DNA of 64,000 bases from the NCBI RefSeq assembly GCF_020400655.1, contig NZ_JAINRC010000006.1, positions 124,001 through 188,000 of the forward strand, read 5' to 3'. Under the pieces are notes generated by a model. That model was not told the DNA's origin and made no database searches. It saw only the letters and a program-made list of their open reading frames with translations. This DNA is from Streptomyces spinosus. Lineage in GTDB: Bacteria > Actinomycetota > Actinomycetes > Streptomycetales > Streptomycetaceae. The stretch's first letter is position 1. The number at the start of each line of letters is the position of its first letter. This document shows, piece by piece, positions 9,450-18,995 of this stretch. The position numbers were made by a program, and so were the translations under genes.

Positions 9450-10225
9450 GCGGCTCCCTCCCGCGGTGTGCCGAGGTAGGCGCGCAGCACCTCGGGATCG
9501 CGGCGGACCTCGTCCGGTGTGCCGTGGGCGATACGACGGCCGAAGTCGAGGACCGTCACCTCGTCGGCGAGGCGCATCACCAGGCCCATGTCGTGCTCCA
9601 CCAGCAGGACGGACAGGTCGAGTTCGGCGCGGATCCGCCCTATGACCTCGGCGGCGCGGGCGCGTTCGGCGGCGTTCATGCCGGCCACCGGTTCGTCCAG
9701 GAGCAGCACGCGCGGTTCCAGGCACAGGGCGCGGGCCAGCTCCACCCGCTTGCGGTCGCCGTACGACAGCAGGCCCACCGGGCTGTCGAAGCAGGCGCCC
9801 AGTCCGGTCAGTTCGGCGATCCGCCGGGCGTGGGAGAGGTGGGCCCGCTCCTCGCGCACCGCCCACGGCAGCCGCAGGGCGCTCGCGAGGAAGTCGGCCC
9901 GGGCGTGGAGGTGCCGGCCGAGCATCAGGTTGTCGGCGACCGTGCCCGCGGTGGTGACGATGTTCTGGAAGGTGCGGGCCACGCCGAGCGCGGCGATGCG
10001 GTGCGGGGCGAGCCGGGTCAGGTCCGTGCCGTCGAGCCGGACCGTGCCGCTCGCGGGGCGGGCGAGACCGGACAGGACGTTGAAGCAGGTGGACTTGCCG
10101 GCGCCGTTGGGCCCGATGAGGGCGTGCACCGTGCCGGGCGCGACGGTGAAGGAGACCGCGTCCAGGGCGGTGAGCCCGGCGAACCGGACGGTGACGTCCC
10201 GCACGCGCAGGACGGGGACGGTCAT
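9446..10225 (-). CDS. ABC transporter ATP-binding protein (LivG family)
   Basis: A 259-residue ATPase subunit. The Walker A motif is GPNGAGKST, the signature region reads LSYGDRKRVELAR, and Walker B is VLLLDEP followed by VAGMN, the typical LivG variant. The H-loop is LLVEHDM. It pairs with the LivF-type ATPase encoded just upstream, with which it shares an ATGA-type overlap. Confidence 0.94.
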   Translation of the reverse strand: MTVPVLRVRDVTVRFAGLTALDAVSFTVAPGTVHALIGPNGAGKSTCFNVLSGLARPASGTVRLDGTDLTRLAPHRIAALGVARTFQNIVTTAGTVADNLMLGRHLHARADFLASALRLPWAVREERAHLSHARRIAELTGLGACFDSPVGLLSYGDRKRVELARALCLEPRVLLLDEPVAGMNAAERARAAEVIGRIRAELDLSVLLVEHDMGLVMRLADEVTVLDFGRRIAHGTPDEVRRDPEVLRAYLGTPREGAA

Positions 10226-10992
10226 GCGGCCCCCTCCTCGCCCAGGTAGAGCCGGCGCACCGCGTCCGTGCCGGCGAGAGCGGCGGCGGGACCGGACAGC
10301 CGCACCTCCCCGGTCTCCAGGACATGGGCGTGGTCGGCGAGGGACAGGGCCATTCCGGCGTTCTGCTCCACCAGCAGCACGGCGGTGCCCTGGGCGTGGA
10401 TCTCGCGGATGACCTCGCCGATCCGGTCCACCATGAGCGGGGCGAGGCCGAGCGACGGTTCGTCCAGCAGCAGCAGACGCGGTGCGGCCATGAGGGCGCG
10501 GCCGATGGCCAGCATCTGCTGCTCACCGCCGGACAGCAGCCCGGCGGCCTGCCGGCGGCGTTCGGCCAGCCGCGGGAACAGCGTGAAGACGCGGTCGCGG
10601 GCCTCGGCGACCTGGGCGGGGCGGCGACGGCTGAGACCGAGGCCGCCGCTGCGCAGGTTCTCGTCGACGGTGAGGCCGGTGAAGACCCGCCGCCCCTCGG
10701 GCACCTGCACCACGCCGGCCCGTACCGCGGCGACGGGGTCGCGGCCGTCGAGGACGGTGCCGCCGTAGCGGACACGGCCGGCGCTGATCGCGCCCCGGTG
10801 CAGACGCAGCGTGCCCGACAGGGCGCGCAGCAGCGTGGTCTTCCCGGCGCCGTTGGCGCCGAGCAGCGCGACCACGCCGTCGTGCGGCACGGTCAGGGAC
10901 ACGTCGCGCAGGACGGAGACGGCGCGGCCGTACGTCACGTCCACGTGCTCGACGCGCAGGGCGGGCGGGTCGTCCGGTGGTGCTTCGGGCAT
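10222..10992 (-). CDS. ABC transporter ATP-binding protein (LivF family)
   Basis: First gene of the five-gene transporter operon (ATPase, ATPase, permease, permease, binding protein). The 256-residue protein has Walker A GANGAGKTT, signature LSGGEQQMLAIGRAL, Walker B LLLLDEPSLGLAPL and H-loop LLVEQNA, all characteristic of LivF proteins. The upstream region is a G-rich repeat tract and then a PucR-type regulator, which may control the operon. Confidence 0.94.
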   Translation of the reverse strand: MPEAPPDDPPALRVEHVDVTYGRAVSVLRDVSLTVPHDGVVALLGANGAGKTTLLRALSGTLRLHRGAISAGRVRYGGTVLDGRDPVAAVRAGVVQVPEGRRVFTGLTVDENLRSGGLGLSRRRPAQVAEARDRVFTLFPRLAERRRQAAGLLSGGEQQMLAIGRALMAAPRLLLLDEPSLGLAPLMVDRIGEVIREIHAQGTAVLLVEQNAGMALSLADHAHVLETGEVRLSGPAAALAGTDAVRRLYLGEEGAA

Positions 10993-11556
10993 CGCGGCTC
11001 CTCAGGTCCGGCCCGGCACACGGCCCGGCCTTGGTCCTTGGTGCTGGGGCTGGGTGGCTCACGAGACCACGGGCGACGACAGCGGGGACAGGCACGCGGG
11101 CACGGTCGGTGCGGAGGCCCAACGAGCACGCCGGGGAGGTGTGCGGGTGCCCAGGGGGTGGGGTGGGGGGCGGGCGTGTGGGGTGGTGGTGAGGGTGTGG
11201 GGGGCGTCGGGCGGGGTGGGGAGCGCACGAGTGCGGGGCTGGTGGCGAGGCGTGCGGGGCGGGCGGGCAGGGCCGGTGGCGAGGCGTGCGGGGCGGGCGG
11301 GACCGGTCGCGAGGCGTGCGGGGCAGGCCGGTGGGGCCGGGCCGGTCGCGAGCCGTGCGCGGCAGGCCGGTGGGGCCGGGTCGGCCGTGGTCGGGGCCGG
11401 TGCGGGCGGTGTCGGCAGGCGGGGCCGGTGCGGGCGGTGCCGGCGGGCGGGGCAGGGATGGTTCGCGGGGCGGGGCAGGGGTTGGTTCGCGGGGCGGGGC
11501 GGGGATGGTTCGCGGGGCGGGGCGGCGAGGGCAGTACCGGTCCAGTCGCCGGGTGG
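10993..11556. other. Gene-free region upstream of the ABC operon
   Basis: About 560 bases contain no supportable gene. The part next to the LivF start (10993-11140) presumably carries the operon promoter. The rest, from about 11139, is a G-rich repeat tract described separately. Long open frames across it translate to Gly/Arg repeats and are rejected. Confidence 0.6.
11139..11540. repeat. Strand-asymmetric G-rich imperfect tandem repeats
   Basis: About 400 bases on the plus strand are built from short G-rich units. GAGGCGTGCGGGGC recurs at least three times at about 11240-11330. GGGGCCGGTGCGGGCGGTG occurs twice at about 11393-11445. GGTTCGCGGGGCGGGG occurs three times at about 11460-11522. 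Runs of three or four G are closely spaced, so the strand could form G-quadruplexes. The tract separates the PucR regulator from the transporter operon. Confidence 0.8.
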
Positions 11557-12819
11557 TCAGGAGGTCGGCCGGTGGGGGGCGAGCCGGCGGGCGGTCAGGG
11601 CCAGGGCGATCTCCACCAGGTCGGCGGGGCGGGACAGGGAACGGCCGGTCAGCTGCTCGTAGCGGCGCAGACGGTTCAGGACGGTGTTGCGGTGGCAGTA
11701 CAGCCCCCTGCTCGCCCGCTGGGCGGAGCCGTCGCAGGCCAGCCAGGCGGCGAGCGTGTCCAGCAGCACCTCCGCGTCGGCCGGTTCCAGCTGGGCGAGC
11801 GGGCCGAACGCGCGCTCCACGAGCAGACCGGCGAGCTCCGGGCAGGACACGACGAGCGCCTCGGGCAGGTGCTCGTCGAGCCGTACCGTGCCGCCCGCGT
11901 CGCCGCACAGCCGCAGGGCGGTCTCCGCCAGCCGGCGCGCCTCGCCGACGCCGGCCAGTCCGTCGACGGAGAGGCCGATCCCGACGCGCAGCCCGGGCGG
12001 CGTCCGGTCCGGCACCGGTACGACGCCGTCCTCGACCAGCACGATGGCGTGGTCCGTCTCCGGCCCGGTGTGCCAGTGGACCCGCGCACTCGGCGCCAGC
12101 AAGGCCCGTACGGCTTCGGCGGACCGCTCGCCCGCGACCGCGACGACGACGTACCGCCCCTGCTCGGGCAGCCCGAGGGCCTGCGCGGTCTCCGGCAGGT
12201 CGGCGATGCGGCCGGTACCGTCCAGCAGCGCGGCGGCCAGCAGCCGCACCCGGTTCTCGCGCCGCCACGCGAGGCGCCGCTCGGTCTGCCGGTAGGCCTC
12301 CGCGACGAGCGTGCAGTGTTCGTCGACGAAGTCCCAGACGTCGCCGGCCACATGCACTAGCAGCCGTACGTCCTCCGGAGCGGTGCGGGAGGTGACGTCG
12401 ACGAGTTCCTGCCACACCAGCGAGCCGCCGAGCCGGAAGGCGTGCAGCAGCGCGTCCAGCGGCAGCCCCTGTTCGGCACGGCCGACCCCGATGTGCCAGG
12501 AACAGCGGTGCGCGGAGTCGCGGGTGCCGCGCGGGTCGAGCAACGAGGAGACGCTGTGCCGCAACGAGCGCTGCACCTCGTGCCAGACGCCCGGGTGGTC
12601 GTCGTCCAGCGCGGCCCGGTAGGCCGGTTCCCTCTCCCGCAGGGCGCAGACCAGCCGGTCGGTGAGACCGGGCAGGTCGTCCAGCAGCGCCCGGGCGGCG
12701 CGGTGCAGCACCCGCAGGGCCTCGGCGTCGATCAGCGACCGGGTGTGCGGGGCGCGCGGCCGGGGTGCCGGCTGGGGTCCCGGGCGGAACGCGGGTCTTG
12801 GCCGTACGGCAGGGCGCAT
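11557..12819 (-). CDS. PucR-family (CdaR-like) transcriptional regulator
   Basis: A 420-residue regulator. The C-terminus carries the PucR helix-turn-helix with the family hallmark GLYCHRNTVLNRLRRYEQLT, followed by DLVEIALAL. The middle region (VVVAVAGERSAEAVRALLAP and onward) corresponds to the GGDEF-like sensor domain of CdaR proteins. The N-terminal 20 residues are Pro/Arg-rich and the true start could be internal. It lies upstream of, and in the same orientation as, the ABC transporter operon, so regulation of that operon in response to its substrate is plausible but inferred. Confidence 0.88.
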   Translation of the reverse strand: MRPAVRPRPAFRPGPQPAPRPRAPHTRSLIDAEALRVLHRAARALLDDLPGLTDRLVCALREREPAYRAALDDDHPGVWHEVQRSLRHSVSSLLDPRGTRDSAHRCSWHIGVGRAEQGLPLDALLHAFRLGGSLVWQELVDVTSRTAPEDVRLLVHVAGDVWDFVDEHCTLVAEAYRQTERRLAWRRENRVRLLAAALLDGTGRIADLPETAQALGLPEQGRYVVVAVAGERSAEAVRALLAPSARVHWHTGPETDHAIVLVEDGVVPVPDRTPPGLRVGIGLSVDGLAGVGEARRLAETALRLCGDAGGTVRLDEHLPEALVVSCPELAGLLVERAFGPLAQLEPADAEVLLDTLAAWLACDGSAQRASRGLYCHRNTVLNRLRRYEQLTGRSLSRPADLVEIALALTARRLAPHRPTS

Positions 12820-12885
12820 GGAGGTCTCCCCCAGGGTCGGCTGACGCGTCGTGCTCCGAAGAATGACATACCGTCCGGTCGGTCC

Positions 12886-15800
12886 CTAGAGTTGTGCACC
12901 GGTCTTCTCCGCCCGCTCCACCAGGCGTACCAGCTCCACCCGGGAGCGGACACCGAGGGCGGCGAAGACGTTGCGCAGGTGGTAGTCGACGGTGCGGGTG
13001 CTCACCGACAGGCTCAGCGCCACCTCCCGGTTGGTCAGGCCCTGGGCGACACGGCGGGCGATGCGCAACTGCTGCGGGGTGAGCCGGTCCAGCCCGTCCG
13101 GCGCCATGCCGCCGGAGGCCGAGGCGCCGCCCCCTCGCACCGCCGCGCCCGCTGCGGTGGTCACCGCCGTCCCGGCCACGCCGTTCGCCCGCAGCTCGGC
13201 CGCCGCCTGCTGCGCCCACGGCCGAGCCCCGCAGCGTTCGAAACCGAGCAGGGCGGCCCGCAGATGGCCGCGCGCCTCGCGCAGCCGGCGTCGTCTGCGC
13301 AGCCACTTGCCGTACAGCAACTCGGTGCGGGCGCGCTCGAAGTCACCGGCGGCCTCCCCGTGCCGCCGCAGGGCCTCCCGGTACAGCGCGTCGGCCGGCT
13401 CGGGCGCGGCCAGCAGGGCGCGGCAGCGCAGGAGTTGGGCCGGGGCCTGACGGTCGGCGTCACACGCCGCCCAGCGCGCGAAGTCCTCGACCGCCTCCCG
13501 GGCCTCGTCCGGCTGTCCGGCCAGCGCGCACGCCTCGACGTAACACGGCACGGCGAGCATCCAGACGGCGAAGTGCCCGCGTCCCGGGCCGGGCCGCACC
13601 AGCGGGCCGAGCCGCTCGGCGGCCTCACGCGGACGGCCGTGGCCCAGATCGGCGCGGGCGGCGGCCCACTGGGCCAGCGCGGCGGCCTGCGCCAGCCCGT
13701 GGCGTCGGGCGGTGGCCAGCGCGGCGGTCACGTGCTCGGCGACGGTCTGCGCCTCACCCTCGATCGACGCCGCCAGGGCCAGTACGGCGTGGTGATGGGC
13801 GGCCGTGTTGCGCTGCCCCGTGCGGTACGCGCTGCTCAGGCCCTCCTCGGCGTGGACTCGGGCCGACGCGTGCCGTCCCGCCCGGAGTTCGCCGTACGCG
13901 AGGAACTCCAGGGCCCGTGCCTCGTGCGCCGCGGCCCCGTCCGCACGAGCCACCGCGAGCGCCCGCGCACCGGCGCGCCGGGCGGCGGTGGTGTCACCGA
14001 GCAGCAGCGCAGCGGAGGCCGCCCGCAGGAGCGTGTCGGGGGTGCCGGGTAAGGGCGGGAGTGAGAGCGGGGGCGGTCGAAGGGGCCCGGCCTGGTGGGA
14101 GAACTGACCGGGGGCGGGTGTGAGGTGTGCCTGCCGGGGGTGGTCGGCCGTGCCCGCGAACCGGCCGTCATGACGGCCGGCACCACACGCAAGCCTGTCA
14201 ACACCGTCGCCGGCACCACACGCGAACCCGTCGACACCACACACGAACCCGTCGACACCATCGCCGGCACCACACGCGAACCCGTCGACACCATCGCCGG
14301 CACAGCGCGTCGACCGGTCTCCCTCGGCCGTCGTCCACGCCCGGTCCACCACCCGCCTCAGGGGTGCGGCGGCCAGGTCGAAGCGGCCTTGCAGGACGGC
14401 CCGCATGCCCGTCCGGTGGTCGTGCAGGACCACGGACGGGTCCACGGACGGGTCCACGAACGGTACGCCGGTGCCGGCCGGCTCGCCCGCCGAGCCGGGA
14501 CCGGGGAACGGGAGGGGGCTCCGGTCCCCGGGCGACCGTGCCCCGCCACCCGCGCCGTTCGCGTCTCCCCCGCTGTGAGCGCCGGACCACGGGCGGTCCG
14601 GGACCGGACCCCGCACCGTCAGCGCGCTCAGGCACGCCGCCACGTCCCCCGCCGCCCAGGCGGCGTCCGCGGCGGCCGATGCGGCCTCGGCGGACCGCCC
14701 GGGGTCGTGCGGAGCGAACAACTCCGCGGCGAGCAGCAAGGTCTCACGGGCGTCGTCGACGGGACCGTCCCACCGCAGCACCGTTCCGCGCAGCAGCTCC
14801 GCACGCGCGCGTACCGTCGACGGCGCCGGACGGTCGCGGGCCGTGTCGAGCAGCCGCAGGGCCCGGTCGGACTGCCCGGCCAGCAGGGCCTGTTCGGCGG
14901 CGGCCGTGTACCACCGGACCTGCCGAACGCTGTCCGCGGCGAGGTCGGCGGCGCGGGTGAGTGCCGTGCAGCGCAGTGCGGGTGAGACCGCCGGTTCCGC
15001 CTGGGCCGTGGCGGCGAGGTCGGACGCCGGCGACGGAGCCGGACCGGTGACGGCCCACGAGCGGTGCAGCAGCGCGATGAGACCGCGTCCGTCGGGCAGG
15101 GCACGGGCGAGGGCGTCGTGGGCGGCACGGCGCCGTTCGTCCGGCGCGTCGGCGTACACCGTGCGGCACAACAACGTGCTGCGGAAGGCGATCCGGCCGT
15201 CACGGGCATGCAGCAACTCGGGCAGCGGGACGGCGGACGGTGAGAGCCGGCCGTCACCGCGGTCAGCGCCGTCACCGCGGTCAGCGCCGTCACCACTGGC
15301 ACCGCCGTCACCGCCGTCGTACGGAACCGGGTCGCGGTACGCGCCCTCGGAGAGCCGCCCGGCCGCGCGCAACGCGAGATCGGCGTCGACGGTGGCCTCC
15401 CCCGTCACCTGTGAGGCGGCGGCGGTGACGAGCAGAAGGTCGCGTTGCCCGGGAAGCGCCTCGGTGAGGCGGCTGCCGGCCAGCGCGGTCAGCGTCTCGG
15501 CATCGACCACGGGCCGCGGCAGGGGCGCGAGCCCACGCAGCTGGGCCGGGGTCAGATGGTGGAACACCCTCAGCAGGAGGGCCGGGTTGCCCTGCGCCGC
15601 GGCCGAGATCTCGTCGCGCACCCCGGGGTCGAGCCCGTCCTGTGCGATGTCGTCCAGCAGGGCCGCGGCGTCCGGCGGGGACAGGGGAGCCAGGCGCAGC
15701 AGCGGCAGGCCGGCGAACTCCGGATCCACGGGGCGGTGTCCGGCGACGGTGAGCAGGAGGGCGGCGCGGCCCCCCTCGGACAGGTCGGCGGCGAGTCGGC

Positions 15801-16200
15801 CGAGTGCGGACCGGGAGGCGGCGTCCCACAGGTGGGCGTCGTCGACGCACAGGAGAACGGCCCGGGGCGCGACCGTGGACCGCAGCGCTCCGACGAGTTC
15901 CCGCACCGGGTCGGCGGCGCCGGCGACGGTGGTCCCGGCCGCCTGGCACAGTGAGCGGATCGCGCTCAGCGGCTCCCGGAACTCCCCGGCACGAGCGCGT
16001 ACGGTCACGACGGGCCCGGCGGTGAACGCGCGGGCGGCGTGGGTGAGGAAGGCCGAGCGGCCACCCCCCGGCTCGCCGGTCACGGCACAGGCACCGCCGC
16101 CACGCAGCCGGTCCCACAACGCTGCCGTCACGTGCCGTTGCGGACCCGGCCGGTACCGCGGTGAGGCGATTCCCAGAGGCGTCTGTCCGGTCATTCCCAC
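12886..16200 (-). CDS. LAL-type LuxR regulator (AAA ATPase + TPR-like + LuxR HTH)
   Basis: A 1104-residue large ATP-binding LuxR regulator. The N-terminal ATPase region has Walker A GEPGGGRS and a Walker B-like LLCVDDAHLWD. The long middle is alanine-rich helical repeat. The C-terminal 60 residues are a LuxR helix-turn-helix (LTPQQLRIARRVAQGLTNRE ... STRTVDYHLRNVF). Around 14179-14302 the coding sequence contains in-frame tandem repeats giving repeated GDGVDGFACGAG-like segments, which is unusual for this family and suggests a recently expanded linker. No clear target is adjacent; the cutinase-like gene lies upstream in the same orientation. Confidence 0.9.
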   Translation of the reverse strand: MGMTGQTPLGIASPRYRPGPQRHVTAALWDRLRGGGACAVTGEPGGGRSAFLTHAARAFTAGPVVTVRARAGEFREPLSAIRSLCQAAGTTVAGAADPVRELVGALRSTVAPRAVLLCVDDAHLWDAASRSALGRLAADLSEGGRAALLLTVAGHRPVDPEFAGLPLLRLAPLSPPDAAALLDDIAQDGLDPGVRDEISAAAQGNPALLLRVFHHLTPAQLRGLAPLPRPVVDAETLTALAGSRLTEALPGQRDLLLVTAAASQVTGEATVDADLALRAAGRLSEGAYRDPVPYDGGDGGASGDGADRGDGADRGDGRLSPSAVPLPELLHARDGRIAFRSTLLCRTVYADAPDERRRAAHDALARALPDGRGLIALLHRSWAVTGPAPSPASDLAATAQAEPAVSPALRCTALTRAADLAADSVRQVRWYTAAAEQALLAGQSDRALRLLDTARDRPAPSTVRARAELLRGTVLRWDGPVDDARETLLLAAELFAPHDPGRSAEAASAAADAAWAAGDVAACLSALTVRGPVPDRPWSGAHSGGDANGAGGGARSPGDRSPLPFPGPGSAGEPAGTGVPFVDPSVDPSVVLHDHRTGMRAVLQGRFDLAAAPLRRVVDRAWTTAEGDRSTRCAGDGVDGFACGAGDGVDGFVCGVDGFACGAGDGVDRLACGAGRHDGRFAGTADHPRQAHLTPAPGQFSHQAGPLRPPPLSLPPLPGTPDTLLRAASAALLLGDTTAARRAGARALAVARADGAAAHEARALEFLAYGELRAGRHASARVHAEEGLSSAYRTGQRNTAAHHHAVLALAASIEGEAQTVAEHVTAALATARRHGLAQAAALAQWAAARADLGHGRPREAAERLGPLVRPGPGRGHFAVWMLAVPCYVEACALAGQPDEAREAVEDFARWAACDADRQAPAQLLRCRALLAAPEPADALYREALRRHGEAAGDFERARTELLYGKWLRRRRRLREARGHLRAALLGFERCGARPWAQQAAAELRANGVAGTAVTTAAGAAVRGGGASASGGMAPDGLDRLTPQQLRIARRVAQGLTNREVALSLSVSTRTVDYHLRNVFAALGVRSRVELVRLVERAEKTGAQL
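14179..14302. repeat. In-frame tandem repeats inside the LAL regulator gene
   Basis: Units containing GAACCCGTCGACACCA recur at about 14224, 14245 and 14278, with intervening TCGCCGGCACCACACGC segments. The period is about 33 bases, with one shortened 21-base unit. All spacings are multiples of three, so the frame is kept, and the protein gains repeated GVDGFACGAGD-like blocks. Confidence 0.8.
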
Positions 16201-16356
16201 GACCTTACTGACGCGTTAAACAACGTGGAAGCCGTGCGTCCGGGCCCCCCGCACCCGCCCTCGGGGACATCACCTGCGCGTTCCGGGCCGCCGGGCGGGG
16301 AGCGGTCTGTGCGGCGGCACACCGCGCACGGCTGCGAACGGTGCTCCGGCACAACG

Positions 16357-16392
16357 CCGGCGGCGGCCGCCGTCAGGGGCGACCGCCGCCGG
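16357..16392. terminator. Hairpin downstream of the cutinase-like gene
   Basis: CCGGCGGCGG (16357-16366) pairs perfectly with CCGCCGCCGG (16383-16392) across a 16-base loop. It begins 41 bases beyond the stop of the minus-strand hydrolase gene (16433) and upstream of the LAL regulator, which fits a factor-independent terminator without a U-tract. Confidence 0.65.
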
Positions 16393-16432
16393 GTCACGGA
16401 CGTACCGTCAGTCCACGGGCACGCGCACGCGG

Positions 16433-17425
16433 TCAGCCGGTGTGCGGGCAGTTGCCCCGGTACTCCTCGATGGTCAGGCTGGGCCGCGGCAGCGGGCACA
16501 GGAACTGCTCGTAGCGGGTGTCGTTGTCGATGAACCGCTTCAGCCACGACACGCTGTACTTCGCGATCGTGGTGTTCGAGGTGTTGGGCGTGAAGTGGGT
16601 GGCGCCGTTCAGCTCCAGGTAGGCGCGGTCGAGGGAGCTGGGGAGAGTGGAGTAGAAAGGTTCGGCGTGGGTCGCGACGGGAGCGATCGTGTCACCGTCG
16701 GCACCGAAGATCAGAGTGGGTGTCCTGATCTCGGGCCAGGTCTTGTCGAGGTTCCACGGGGTCAGCGGGATCGCCGCCTGCAGCGAGGGGCGCGTCTTCG
16801 CGGCCTCCAGGGTGCCGCCGCCGCCCATCGAGTGGCCCATCACGCCGAGCCGGGTGGAGTCGATACGACCGCGGACCGAGCTGCTGCTCGTCAGGTAGTC
16901 GAGCGCGGCGAGGAGCTGGTTGCCCCGGGAGTCCGGCTGGTCCAGCGTGGTGAGCGTGTCGATGGTGAAGACCACGAACCCCTGTGACGCCAGGCGCGGG
17001 CCCAGCCACGAGATGGAGGACTGGGTGCCGGTGTAGCCGGGCGAGACGGCCACGGCCCCGAAGGTGCCGTCGGCGGTGCTGGTCGGGTAGTAGATGGTGC
17101 CCCCGCCGAATCCGCTGACGGCGAGCCGGGAGACGGTGGTCTCCGACACCGCGTACGGCCCGCGGAGCGCCTCGATGCTCGATTCGGTCGGCGCGGGACC
17201 ACGCTCGAACGGGTTGTCCGCGCCGTGCGCCGCCGGCCCGCCGAGTGTGGTCAGACCGAACACGGCGCTGACGGCGGCGGCGAGGGCCGCGAGCCGTCCG
17301 GTACGACGGCCACGACGGCTGGTGCGCGGGGCGGGGAGGTCCGGGCGGGGGTGGTGGACCGGTGACGTGGTGCCGGTGTGCGGGTGGTGGACCGGTGACG
17401 TGGTGCTGGTGTGCGGGTGCTGCAC
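16433..17425 (-). CDS. Secreted cutinase / polyester (PET)-hydrolase-like alpha/beta hydrolase
   Basis: A 330-residue secreted serine hydrolase of the actinobacterial cutinase family. GTG at 17425 follows an AGAGGA site. About 40 basic and Pro/His-rich residues precede a signal segment ending PAAHGAD. The mature part has the nucleophile motif GHSMGGGG (Ser199), acid Asp245 in GADGDTIAP and His277 in GATHFTP. It also carries the positions typical of type I polyester hydrolases: Tyr131 in GYTGT, Met200 next to the nucleophile, and Trp224 in LTPWN. Cys310 and Cys326 can form the C-terminal disulfide. The N-terminus includes a duplicated HPHT(S/G)TTSPVHH block. Natural substrates are probably cutin or other polyesters and lipids; PET activity is not proven by sequence. 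Confidence 0.9.
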   Translation of the reverse strand: MQHPHTSTTSPVHHPHTGTTSPVHHPRPDLPAPRTSRRGRRTGRLAALAAAVSAVFGLTTLGGPAAHGADNPFERGPAPTESSIEALRGPYAVSETTVSRLAVSGFGGGTIYYPTSTADGTFGAVAVSPGYTGTQSSISWLGPRLASQGFVVFTIDTLTTLDQPDSRGNQLLAALDYLTSSSSVRGRIDSTRLGVMGHSMGGGGTLEAAKTRPSLQAAIPLTPWNLDKTWPEIRTPTLIFGADGDTIAPVATHAEPFYSTLPSSLDRAYLELNGATHFTPNTSNTTIAKYSVSWLKRFIDNDTRYEQFLCPLPRPSLTIEEYRGNCPHTG

Positions 17426-17766
17426 GACGAGTCGTCCTCTCTGTCGCGGCGAGCTGCCCGTTACGCGTCGCCGGCACGCACATGCGTCCGACGGCGAAGG
17501 GCACCGCCATGGGGGCTGGCGGTGTCACTGTCGACGCCGGGCGGGCATGACGGGACCGGCAATGTCACCGGTCTCGTCGCACACGCGCCCGGCGGGCCAC
17601 GCCCCACTCGGCCGGGTCCGCTCCCGAGGTGCCCTCGGAAGCCCCTCGCGACCGCCGTCCGCCGTCCGGCCCACCCGGCCCACGGCCAGCCGCCGAAGCA
17701 CCCCGGGATTCGTGCTCCTCGCCGCCGCCGGGCGGTCGAACGGTCGCCGGCCCGAACGGAGGCGCC
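17426..17766. other. Intergenic region upstream of the cutinase-like gene
   Basis: About 340 bases separate the hydrolase start from the stop of the upstream methyltransferase gene. The only recognisable element is the AGAGGA ribosome site next to the hydrolase start. No small gene, hairpin or promoter could be supported. Confidence 0.45.
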
Positions 17767-18618
17767 TTACCGGCGGACCGCCGAGATCAGCCCGCCGGGC
17801 CGCTCCTCGCGCCGCGGCGGGGTGCCGATCGGGCGGCCGTAGGCGGCGGCACGCTCACGCAGGGTGTGGCAGGCGGCCTCCCAGCCGTGCCCGGCCAGCC
17901 AGCCCACCGGATCGTCGGGCATCTCCGAGACCCACATGGACGCCGCCGATCCCGGCTCCGCGTCCGCGCCGAAGCGCTCGATCACGCCGGGCGAGCCCAA
18001 GGTCAGCCCCATCCGACTGCCTGCCGCCGACTGCGCGCCGATCCGTGCCAGCAGGAGCTCCACGGCGTCCTCGGGCAGATAGATCAGCAGTCCTTCGGCG
18101 ATCCACACGGTCGGCACGGCCGGGTCGTGTCCTGCGGCGGCCAGCGCGGCCGGCCAGTCCTCACGCAGATCCACCGCGACGGTGATCCGCTCGCAGCGCG
18201 CGACGGCCCGCTCCTGGCGCAGCACCGAAGCCTTGAAGTCCAGGGGCGCGGCGGTGTCGACCTCGAACAGCCGGGTGCCCTCGGGCCAGTCCATCCGGAA
18301 GGCCCGGCTGTCCATGCCGGCACCGAGCAGCACGACCTGCCGGATGCCGGACGCGGAGGCCTGCCGCAGCAGATCGTCGAGGAACTTCGTCCTGATGACG
18401 ATGGAGAACGACACGGCCAGCCGGCGCCGGCGCGCGGCCTCGTCGTCGGGCAGCGGCCGCGAGGAGGGCCACAGGCCACCGGCGGCGGCGAAGGCCCGTG
18501 CCAGTGGGTCGCGGAACAGGGCGTCGTCCCGCTCGGTCTCCAGCGCCCGCACCCTGGCCACCCCCACCGCCGTGGCCCACACTCCGGACGGCCGCACCCG
18601 CTCCCGCTCACCAGTCAT
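17767..18618 (-). CDS. Class I SAM-dependent methyltransferase (LCMT/Ppm1 family)
   Basis: A 283-residue protein of the leucine carboxyl methyltransferase-like family, which is abundant in actinomycetes. The N-terminus (SGVWATAVGVARVRALETER and ALFRDPLAR) matches the family. The SAM-binding glycine motif is VVLLGAGMDSRAFR, followed by LFEVDTAAPLDFK. The later WIAEGLLIYLPED motif is also typical. The substrate is unknown; members act on small-molecule or peptide carboxylates and O-nucleophiles. It is monocistronic. Confidence 0.9.
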   Translation of the reverse strand: MTGERERVRPSGVWATAVGVARVRALETERDDALFRDPLARAFAAAGGLWPSSRPLPDDEAARRRRLAVSFSIVIRTKFLDDLLRQASASGIRQVVLLGAGMDSRAFRMDWPEGTRLFEVDTAAPLDFKASVLRQERAVARCERITVAVDLREDWPAALAAAGHDPAVPTVWIAEGLLIYLPEDAVELLLARIGAQSAAGSRMGLTLGSPGVIERFGADAEPGSAASMWVSEMPDDPVGWLAGHGWEAACHTLRERAAAYGRPIGTPPRREERPGGLISAVRR

Positions 18619-18995
18619 CGCGCCAGCCTAGATGAACGGCGCCGCCGGACGAATGGCGCGGCCGGGCATGGGACAGCCCCGGCCGGCGTGGCCGCCGGCC
18701 GGGGCTGGACCCGTGGAACGCGTGGTCGTGAAGGGGTGGTCGCCTACGCGGCGAAAGGCTCTGCGGGGCTTCAGCCGGACGATCGTCCCCGCAGGCAATG
18801 GATGAGGCCCGGGGACACAGTCCCCTTCACCACCACGGCTTGTGCAACCACACCCACCCGCCGGACATTCCCCGGCCGCCCGGACGGCTCGCGGACCACG
18901 CCGGACCGGTGCGCGGGCCCCCTGTCGCCCGGAAGTGCTCGCCACCGGGCCGGCGCCCGACGGCGTCACGGGACGTGGGACACGGGCGCCTGCGC
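18619..18995. other. Intergenic region with a terminator hairpin
   Basis: About 375 bases lie between the methyltransferase start and the exchanger stop. The main recognisable element is the 12-bp hairpin at 18675-18706. Open frames in the remainder look like shadows with no ribosome site. Confidence 0.5.
18675..18706. terminator. Perfect 12-bp hairpin downstream of the exchanger gene
   Basis: AGCCCCGGCCGG (18675-18686) pairs perfectly with CCGGCCGGGGCT (18695-18706), leaving an 8-base loop. It is about 290 bases downstream of the exchanger stop and about 57 bases upstream of the methyltransferase start, so it likely isolates the methyltransferase from read-through. Confidence 0.7.
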
